Of a DNA stretch of 64,000 nt, positions 56,395 to 64,000 are shown piece by piece. The DNA is from Lyophyllum atratum (Eukaryota > Basidiomycota > Agaricomycetes > Agaricales > Lyophyllaceae). A program made the position numbers and the translations under genes. Below the pieces are notes generated by a model. The model searched no databases. It had not been told where the DNA came from and saw only the letters and a list, made by a program, of their open reading frames with translations. The stretch spans positions 62,001 to 126,000 of the forward strand of contig JACGCN010000007.1 in NCBI GenBank assembly GCA_014905825.1, in the 5' to 3' direction. Position 1 is the first letter of the stretch. Every line of letters starts with the position of its first letter.

Positions 56395-56752
56395 CACAAA
56401 ATACAGGCGTTTACAGACTTTACGTCAGCACGAGTACTAAGCATCTTAATCAGCTCATATCTCAGTCAGATCTTATTGGAATCTCACGACCAAGGGTTCA
56501 TCCGAAAGGTGGAAGTATACTGTACATTATATATGACATATATAACCGGTTATCACCGGTTATGACCGGCTTAGGACCGGTTTTCGTAAAACCTGTCAAA
56601 ACCGGTCATAGAACTGATTGTGACTGATGGTGACTGGTCGCCATCAGTTCAGTTCGGTTTTTTGGAGTTTTAAGCATCACATGTGACCGGTTATGGTCCG
56701 GTCTTGCCTAATTTGGCAAAAAAACCGGACTTGACCTGACTTTAAATCACTA
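56395..56752 (-). repeat. CCGGTT-rich hAT-like element, truncated inverted copy
   Basis: Read on the minus strand it begins TAGTGATTTAAAGTCAGG at 56752 and continues CAAGTCCGGTTTTTTTGCC, matching the element at 56905-57541 over about 340 bp. The other terminus is missing. It forms the left arm of a large inverted repeat. The adjacent 8 bases (56753-56760, GACACCAC) would be its target duplication, but the partner is not present. Confidence 0.75.
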
Positions 56753-56759
56753 GACACCA

Positions 56760-59460
56760 CTCACCTTCGGTATCTCAGCCAGCTCCTCAATGATGGCCCA
56801 CTCCTCACTCACCAACTCGAGGTCCCACAGTTTATTTGAGCGATTCCCGGTAAGTTCGGTTATTGTGTCGTGGTATTCCACAGCAAAACTTAACATGTTA
56901 TAAGTAGTGATTTAAAGTCAGGTCAAGTCCGGTTTTTTGGCCAAATTAGGCGAGACCGGACTGTAACCGGTCACATGTGACCCCCTGGATGTCAAAAAAC
57001 TGGACTTGACTGATGGTGACCAGTCACGATCAGTCGCAATCAGTTCTATGACCAGTTATGACCGGTTTTATGAAAACCGGTTCTAAACCGGTTATAACCG
57101 GCGATAACCAGTTATACATGTCACATATAATGTAGTGTACTATTCCAGCTTCCGAATGAACCCTGGATCGTGAGATTCTGATAAGATCTGACTGAGACAT
57201 GAGCTGATTAAGATGACTAGTATAGTCTGTATCCAAACTTGATGTCCCGAAATTGTTTTGGCCATAGCACATTCAATTCTCATCTGATTTGTTTGACCCA
57301 AGGACCGATTTAAAGCCCTATGGCGGGGCTAAAAGGTAGTATATAGTACATGGAAAAATAACCGGTCATGAACCGGTCGTAACTGGTTATTTCCAGTTAC
57401 GCAGAATTTCAGATTATGAAAATAACTGGACTGGTGCACCAGTCATTCCAGGACGACTGGATTGAAGTCCGGTCATTATCAGTCACAGATCAGTTACAGT
57501 TCAGTCATTTTCAGTCACTGTGACTGGACTTTTAAACACTAGTTATAAGTAGAATTTTAGCGTGTGCGCACATCATGCGGCATGAGGCGCACTGGGAGGT
57601 CTAGCTCCTCCAATGCCACCTTCCACGCAGGGAGCAGGATCATTGTGGAGTTGATTATCTTGAAGGCAATTCGGCGAAGCTGCCACAGGCCACGGCATTA
57701 GCTTAGTGCACGGTAAGTAATTTTTTTTGCCTCACCTTCACTAGTACGCATGTGAACGGTTTCACAGCGTCCTCCAGGGCCTCTTCTTCTTCGTCGGTCA
57801 GATCCTGGACCTCGTCCACCCAGTCAGAGAGGTCGTCTTCGTCCTTGACATCCTCATCTTCACGTGCAGCCTGCAGCATCTGCTCATCATCGTCCGCGGC
57901 TTCCATGGCGAGCAGTTCCCGCTCTTCTGCGGAGAGCAATATATCTTTGTTGTCGTTCGGCTTCGTGTCAAACGGCTTGAGGATTGACTTGCCAACAAGG
58001 TTACAAATATGGAGGAAGCATCGGCATCAGTTCACGACAGAATATGCTGGCAACGCGTACGCCTGCTCCTCTGTCATCATGTCGTTGTTCGCGGCATTAT
58101 CACACGTGCAACTCATGATCTGGTAACGAGTAAGTCCTTATATTCTCTTACATGACATCGACACTGACCTTGTTTTCAATTCCGAAGTCCTTCAGTATGC
58201 TCACGAATGCGGGCGACAGCGCTACCCTGGTATGTGACTGTGGTTTATTATCTCTTTGTTATTTCTGATCCCATTTCCATAGAACCAATGTGCGCACATC
58301 CGGAACCTCGACGACATTGAGCACAATTGATATCGGTACTCCGTCAACCTCGAAATGAGTGGTAACTGCGACATAAGCACGGTGATTTGGCGAGGTCCAG
58401 GCATCCATGGCAAAGCTGATTCGCCCCTCGTAATCCTTAGGTATGTCGGTTATCATTAATATGTCATGACAACTACTAACTTACCTGCAGCATCTTCCCA
58501 ATCCGATCACGACATCTGCCAAAGACCAGTCGGACATCACACACCACTGTGGATGCTGATGGAATCCAGTAATCCGGCCGTCCAGTTTTCATCAAGCAAT
58601 GAAATCCACGGTCCTCGACAATCCGGAACAGGCGCACACTCTCTGCGATCCAACGGACAATTTCAGCTCTGGGATAAGTACTTCAGTAACATAGTAGAGC
58701 AGAGTATTATGGTAGACCTACTTCGTCTCAGCTCGTGTATGCTGACGGTGTGAGTACGTCACTTGCTGCTTCCCGGCCCTTTGAAACATCTTAAAGATGG
58801 ATCCAGTTTTCTGAAACCCCTTGACGACATTCTCCCGTGCCGTATCCGCATTGCCACACTCCAGGTAAGCCCTATCCCACACCTCCATCCCCCAGCAGCT
58901 CTTGATGTGTTTTATCAGGCTGCCCGTCGACGTCGCGTCCTTCTTATCCAAGAAATGGCGGCATTTATATTTGCATCTCTTGGCAAGGCAGGAAAACTCA
59001 TAGGCACAGTGGTTCTTTATGTAGACAATTTCCGGTACAGGGTCATAGAATGTGTACGCGACCAAGGTCCAGCCCTTGCTCATTCGGGCTATCTGGAGGT
59101 AAGTTCTTTGTTCTTTTTCTCGTTATAATCATGGCTTACCTAGTTGTTCTTCAGCATCTTCATTGTCTGCCAAGTCGTCACTATCACTGACTTCTATTAC
59201 CGTGGCCTTACGCTTTGTGAGACTGGCACCGTGAACGGGGGTTGGGGAAGGTGTACGGCTGCCATCAGAAGTTGTATTGCCGTTTTGACTGCCGGGATCA
59301 GGTACAGTTTTTGTGTGCTTCTTCTTGGGGCTAACACGGCCTTACGTTGACAGCTCGGGTAGCAGATTTGACGGCTGATCCTTCCTAGTGCTTTGAGAGA
59401 GGACCAAGACTTTGCAGATGTGTGAGAGCGTGTTTTGGCCTCCGCGCTTTTTTTGGCCAT
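56760..59460 (-). pseudogene. hAT transposase gene, interrupted by a small hAT-like element
   Basis: Minus strand from about 59460 (MAKKSAEAKTRSHTSAKS). The N-terminal acidic region SDSDDLADNEDAEEQL is at about 59170. The BED-type finger is at 58718-59083 (VYIKNHCAYEFSCLAKRCKY ... STGSLIKHIKSCWG). Then ISFAMDAWTSPNHRAYVAVT (first catalytic Asp region) lies at 58330-58420, an acidic DEEEEALEDAVK-type segment at 57760-57930, INSTMILLPAW at about 57620 and PHDVRTR near 57560. The reading resumes left of the small element at 56760-56890 with MLSFAVEYHDTI and LWDLELVSEEWAIIEELAE. One Trp codon after VRTR is TGA. The dimerisation C-terminus is missing. hAT transposases move DNA by cut-and-paste with 8-bp duplications; this copy is dead. 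Confidence 0.8.
56905..57541. mobile_element. Non-autonomous hAT-like element (637 bp) with 8-bp target duplication
   Basis: The termini are TAGTGATTTAAAGTC at the left and, inverted, TAGTGTTTAAAAGTC at the right (13 of 15 identical). The 8-mer GTTATAAG occurs at 56897-56904 and again at 57542-57549. Removing the element and one 8-mer rejoins the hAT transposase reading frame of the host gene without a shift. Both subterminal parts are packed with CCGGTT/AACCGG words. No open frame of note lies inside; about 57240-57355 is unrelated unique sequence. Confidence 0.85.
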
Positions 59461-59574
59461 AGTGTAGCTTTCAACAGGTGCGGATCTGGTTGGCTGTAGG
59501 CACGACGGACTTGTGGTGCTACCTACTGTACAGTTCTGATCATGTAGTAGTCTGGGCTTTGTACATATTTGTCA

Positions 59575-59660
59575 CACGGGTCGCGGGTGCGCGAGACTTG
59601 ACCCTCCCCCGCACCTGTGAGGGTGAGGGTATCAGACCCTCGCGGGTGACCCTTACCCAT
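59575..59660. repeat. CGCGGGT/ACCCGCG palindromic patch
   Basis: CACGGGTCGCGGGTGCG, then CCCTCCCCCGCACC and GTGAGGGTGAGGGT, then CCCTCGCGGGTGACCC form overlapping inverted words between the two divergent hAT relics. It may be the remains of another small element. The rest of 59461-59890 shows no gene that I can support. Confidence 0.4.
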
Positions 59661-59889
59661 GACGTACCCTAGTCGGAGAGAGGCAGCAGCAGTGTACTTC
59701 AATGATGGGTCTACTCGTCAAAGTGAGTCCAGAACTGCTTTCACACGAAAACATGAATATTGATACGGACCTAGCACCGACTGCAGCCTGTTGTGACAAC
59801 TGTCTTCGCTGCCACTCCATTAATCACCCTCTCCTGAAAAAGCCATTGCCTGCTTCATCAAACCGTGCTGAAGAATCTGTGGAGAACGA

Positions 59890-61556
59890 AGACAGATGAT
59901 GAATCACCTGAAACCCTTGTCAATTCTAATGGTAAACACACCATGGGGACAGCCATATACAGGCCTTCAAACATACGAGCTTCAAGCAGATGATCTCTAT
60001 CGCTTCGCGAGCTACTGGCAAGGTCGTCATACCAAATTGAAAGCAGACGAGGGACAAAATCATTTCACTATTCAAGTTACAGATGAATAAGTCAAAAGAG
60101 CGGCTCAATGTACGTCATATTATTTACTTCTTTCTCAAGTTACTAACCATGCAGCATTTTTTACAGAGGAAGTACGTACAAGGCAAGGTCAGCCTTACCT
60201 GCAACGCATGGCAAGCATCAAACACCAATGGATACTTCGCTGTCATGGGCCATTGGATCGAGGAGTGTATACCTGGCAAGTGGACTCTTGAGAGTGCCCT
60301 GCTCGGCTTTACGCACATGAACAGTGCCTAGTACCTACAATGGAGAGAGCCTCGGTCAAGCATTATATAAGATATGTCTGCGCCTCAGGATTGTGTACAA
60401 GGTCAGTCCTTTGTTTAATTATGTTGATTAAGGTTCTGACAGACATGCATCACAGATTGGGCACATTACCTGTGATAATGCTTTGAATAACGGTACGATG
60501 ATTGATGAGTTCACTCGCCTCTACGAGCTCTCAACGGGCAAGACTTTGATGTCTCGAAATGTCACATACGGTATGGCTTATGCTTGCTTAGAGATTTTAC
60601 TGCTAAATCTTTGTTTGCCACGTAGGTGTCTCGCACATATCATAAACCTCGCAACGCAAGCTCTCATCTCTGCTCAAAGCAAGTCTAAGTACTACAACCC
60701 CCATTCAGAGGACAAAGACGAGCACATTCCCGATCTCGATGTCTTTGATTGTGACGAGTTGGGCCTTGTACGTGCAATCTCTGTTGAGGTTGTATTTTCA
60801 TTTATCATTATCTCGATTTCTGCCCACTGACTACTTCCCCAGGAATGCTCATTTGCTCAACGTAAAGAACCATTCAAGGTAGTCCAGCTCCGCTCTGGTG
60901 TGGCACAGCCTATCCAGTTGCTTCTTGACATGTAAGTCCGATGGTCCTCGACATATGTTATGTTGAGCCGTGCGTTGAGTTGAAAGCAGTGAGTGTCGCT
61001 TATTCTCTATAGCCATGTCATTGATTATCCTTCCAGCATGTTGATACATTTGTATATGAGCTGGGTGTTCGCGAAGAGAATCACGAGAAGCATAAGAAGA
61101 TAGATAGCCTAAGTCTTACAGACCATGAGTGGTCGCAAGTCGAGGTCTTCTGCTTGATCCTACATTGTGCGAGTAAGGCTCAACAAGCCTGCTCTTCAGT
61201 CCAGGCACCATCGTTGCACAATGTCCTGCCTTTTCAGTAGTCGTGCGAAGTTGGGAGCGAAGTTGGGATCAAAGTTGGATGCAAATCATGCTCCAGAGCA
61301 CAATTTGCAGTCCAACTTCGCAAATCAGTCCAACTTTGCCTTCCCAACTTCATCAAAGTTGAAAAAGAAGTTGGGACTCAAGTTTGGCACCAAGCTGGCT
61401 ACCGTGAAACACCCTAATGATCTCATCTTTCAAGAGGTTCCAACTACTTCGGATGTGGAGAAGGACCTCGAGGATATGGACATTGACCAGGAGGTGGTAC
61501 AGGACTCAGAGAATTTTTCATGGGATATGCTTCTCCAGGACAACATAGACGAGTAG
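59890..61556 (+). pseudogene. Second hAT transposase relic, plus strand
   Basis: Exons read QADDLYRFASYWQGRHTKLK, then GKVSLTCNAWQASNTNGYFA (first catalytic Asp changed to Asn in TCNAW) and GHWIEECIPGKWTLESALLG. Across a short intron come HITCDNALNNGTMIDEF (second Asp), RCLAHIINLATQALISAQSK, QPIQLLLDM and DHEWSQVEVFCLILHCA. It ends after QQACSSVQAPSLHNVLP, where a palindromic AAGTTGG segment interrupts (61245-61400). A C-terminal acidic tail DVEKDLEDMDIDQE follows with a stop at 61554. In-frame stops (after FTHMNSA and after VTDE) disable it. It belongs to the same broad group as the minus-strand copy but is clearly diverged. Confidence 0.75.
61245..61400. repeat. AAGTTGG/CCAACTT palindromic insertion in hAT relic
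   Basis: Direct words CGAAGTTGGGA, CAAAGTTGGA and AGAAGTTGGGA are faced by CAGTCCAACTTCG, CAGTCCAACTTTG and TCCCAACTTC in inverted order, a near-complete fold-back. The open frame runs through it, giving alternating KLGAKLGSKL and FANQSNFAF peptides. It looks like a small palindromic element inserted in a coding exon. Confidence 0.55.
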
Positions 61557-61564
61557 ATTTAAAT

Positions 61565-61737
61565 AGCGCACTGGTAGAGTAGAAAATTTGGGAAAAGCCG
61601 CGGCCTAAAGCCGAGCCAAGCCGGAGCCAACCATAAGCTTTGGTGACGGCTCGGGCTTGTATTTCTGCAAGTCTGAGCCCTTCAAAGCCAAGCTTTAGCT
61701 GTGGCTTTCAGGCCGAGCCGGGCCGTCACATCACTAA
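61565..61737. repeat. GCCGAGCC-type palindromic element
   Basis: GCGGCCTAAAGCCGAGCC and GCCGGAGCC at the left face AAGCCAAGCTTTAGC and CAGGCCGAGCCGGGCC at the right, with CGGCTCGGGCTTG in between. The right end, inverted, starts TAGTGATGTGACGG and the left end near 61576 starts TAGAG, both compatible with hAT-type TAGNG termini. No clean 8-bp duplication was found. Confidence 0.4.
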
Positions 61738-61739
61738 CT

Positions 61740-61990
61740 GTGGGGGCTAGGTTTGGACCGTTTGGTGGAGTGCCATGGTTTGAACTGGTTGCAATGGGGT
61801 TCAACTGCGACCGATTTTGACTGGTTCGAAAGCGAAGCGTGACTGTCACCAACTGGTTGGTGATGTTCCGGTTGTCGGTCATTGACTTTCTCAGTTTCAG
61901 TTGGACAAGGAACCGGTCATGGTTGCGGTTGGGTCAAAAGATAGCCAAGAACCAGACCCGACCGGACCTCGAAACATTTAATGACCCGGG
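61740..61990. repeat. CCGGTT-rich dispersed repeat, diverged copy
   Basis: GACTGGTTCGAAAG, CCAACTGGTTGGTG and AAGGAACCGGTCATGG words are followed by AACCAGACCCGACCGGACC and a TTTAATG end, in the same order as the copies at 14820-15060 and 56905. It lies directly downstream of the plus-strand hAT relic. Confidence 0.5.
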
Positions 61991-62203
61991 CCGCAAGGTC
62001 CAACAGTTGTTTTCATGGTGGCCTATGAGTGGATGATATTTTTGTATGCGGAATGTTAAATCATATTACATCGACTCAGGTCATTTACAATCATACACGC
62101 ATTCAGCCCGTAAACAGAGTATAATGATAGGAATATAGGCAATACAGAAAAAGCAGCAAGATCCAAAGCAGTGCAAAGATGGGATACAATAGAAACAACT
62201 TCG

Positions 62204-64000
62204 TCATTCATCATATTGGGTGAGCTAAGGAGGGATAAGGCCATCATTCGCTGAAGAGCATTAGTTGGTAAACTCACATCTAATGTTAGCGTGCGTGAAC
62301 TATTGACCTCCTGGTCACGATATATACCGACGAGAGAATTGCCACGTTCATAAAGCGAGCCCTTCAAACTGATGACGATAAACTGGAATGTATCAGATGC
62401 TTGTGCGCGGATATAATTGGCGATCTTTGCAACATTTGTGTTGTCAAGTGCAGCGTCAACTTCGTCCAGAACAAAGAACGGGGCGGGCTGGTAACTTAAG
62501 ACCACATCATATCAGCAATGTTCCCACTAGAGTCCGAGGACAATTACCTGTGAATGGCAAAGAGCAGGGCAAGTGCCGCAACGGTCTTCTCACCACCCGA
62601 GAGCTGCTCCATATCTCTGAACCGCTTCATCGGCGGCATAGCATGATATTTGATGCCTCCAGCGTACGGTTCCTGTACAGTTTGTCAGCTGGTAAGATCA
62701 CCGAGATCAACATACGACATACCTCGCTATCCTCCAAACTAAGGTATGCGACACCTCCCATAGGCGAGGCCTTGCCCTTCGTCAGATCTTTGTATACCTG
62801 ATCGATGCGGTCGGAGATATGGTTATACGCCTTGTTAAACAGTTCGCATCTTAAACGTTCGTTAGCCAAGCACGGGGACCGAGATGCTCGGACTGCATTA
62901 CCTTCGCCTTTTCACATCCTGGAACTCATCCCGCGCCGATTTAGAGTCTTTACGCGCTTTATCCGCTTCTCTTTCCGTATCCGCGAGCTTAGCTTCAACA
63001 TCATCAAGACTGCAACAAAGGTCGTCAGGAAAGTGATTGCGAAGATAATGAAGCAGAGAGCGTACCGCTCGATCGCCTTCAAGTTAGGCGCCATGCGCTC
63101 AATCTCAGTGTTCAGCTTGGCGATTTCCTTGTCGAAATCCTCCACCGAGCCACCTTCGCGTGTCTCCTCATCCAAGCTTTCAAAGTCAACCTCGATGCCA
63201 AAGTCCTGCACCTTCTTCGGCTGCTGCGTCCCATCTTCGTCCTCGTCAACGTCCATCGCGACTTCTTCTCGGAGGTTCTAAGAACGGATATCAAATACTA
63301 ATCGTTTAGCACGATGCATAGACCATACCTCTTCCATAGGCACATTCTTCAGATTCCCTCGCAGCAGCGGAAGCTGTATCTCCTCCAGACGACATTTACG
63401 GTAGATCGCCGACCGCTCCAACCCCAGCTTCTCAATCTCGTCGTTCTAAGCACAGCGTTAGTATGATTCCAACAGCCCAAAACAAAGAGGGGAGCCACTA
63501 ACACATGTGGCAATTTCCTTGAGCGCCATATCCAGCGCCTTCGCCGCCTTGGTCGTTGTCTTCTTCACCGCCTCCACAACCTTATTCTTCTCTTCCAACG
63601 TTTCCTGTATCTCCCCCAGCTCCTCCCTCAGACCCGCAATCGTGCTCTCAAATGCTACAATCTCCTCCTTGAGCGTGTCCCGGTGTGCCTCCCATTTTGC
63701 AAGGTTCGCCTCCTCGGCTGCAATCACCCCCTCGAGATTTGCTAGCCGCTCACCTGTGGTCTTCAGGCCTTCCGCCTCGAAGTCGGCCCTAAGATGCTCT
63801 AGTCAGACCCCGAAATGTGAAAGATACGGAAACGACCCACTGATGACCGAGCCGGGCAATCTGCGTCTCGAACTGCAACCTCGCCTTGCTCTCCTCCTGG
63901 GCAACCTTCATCTGACGCTCCTCGTACTCGCGAATATTCGCAACCCCGATCTTCTTGCAGAACGCCTTAAAGACGTCGTCTTCAGCTGCGTTGACGACCG
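62204..64000 (-). CDS. SMC1: Cohesin subunit SMC1, C-terminal part (5' end outside window)
   Basis: Minus strand. At the window edge the frame reads [18 protein letters not shown] and [16 protein letters not shown], the SMC1-specific start of the second coiled coil. Long coiled-coil exons follow (63458-63790 and 62912-63256, the latter with acidic [11 protein letters not shown] and [13 protein letters not shown]). The head is next: [20 protein letters not shown] (about 62790), signature loop [18 protein letters not shown] (about 62545-62610) and Walker [20 protein letters not shown] (about 62420-62490). The end is SRTLTLD; an intron at 62225-62277 joins it to LTQYDE and TGA at 62204-62206, matching the usual SMC1 terminus. 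SMC1 pairs with SMC3 and kleisin to form cohesin in the nucleus. No lesion is visible. Confidence 0.95.

Overview
This is nuclear DNA from a filamentous basidiomycete, most likely an agaricomycete. The host genes carry many short introns of about 50 bp (for example 62225-62277 in the SMC1-like gene). The mobile elements (Plavaka-like, hAT, pogo-like, DIRS-like RT, chromodomain Ty3 and Ty1/copia) are of types familiar from mushroom-forming fungi. Nothing looks bacterial, and there is no operon, CRISPR array or phage.

Layout. 1-9,400 is an ordinary gene block: the C-terminal part of a CAP-Gly protein (+), an intron-rich oligopeptide transporter of the OPT family (-), and the Hsp70 nucleotide-exchange factor Fes1 (-). 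10,500-18,300 is a graveyard of old elements: a DIRS-type RT/RNase H relic (+), a Ty3 integrase-chromodomain relic (-), a Plavaka-type transposase C-terminus (-), and CCGGTT-rich and GT-rich repeats. 18,300-45,950 is a very young array, almost identical between copies, built from one minus-strand Ty1/copia family. Its gag is split by a 4.7-kb foreign block (here called X), which recurs in five states including a 208-bp internally deleted one. Neighbouring copies share LTRs, which is a tandem LTR-internal-LTR arrangement. Three small TG...CA elements with 5-bp target duplications sit in or beside this array, and each carries a 74-nt tRNA-like sequence. 46,000-49,800 holds older copia and hypothetical relics. 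50,600-56,300 mixes two broken RecQ-type helicase fragments, a proline-rich gene and a pogo-like transposase remnant. 56,400-62,000 holds two divergent hAT transposase relics. One is interrupted by a 637-bp non-autonomous hAT-like element with a clean 8-bp duplication; palindromic and CCGGTT-rich repeats lie around them. 62,204-64,000 is the C-terminal part of the cohesin ATPase SMC1 (-), cut by the window edge.

The host genes are unrelated housekeeping functions: microtubule binding, peptide uptake, chaperone cycling and cohesin. The interest lies in the repeat array: repeated amplification of an already broken copia lineage with a foreign cargo, a primer site that looks like half of a Met tRNA, and LTR-like elements with an internal tRNA-like unit. 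All homology calls were made by eye from protein motifs, without database searches.
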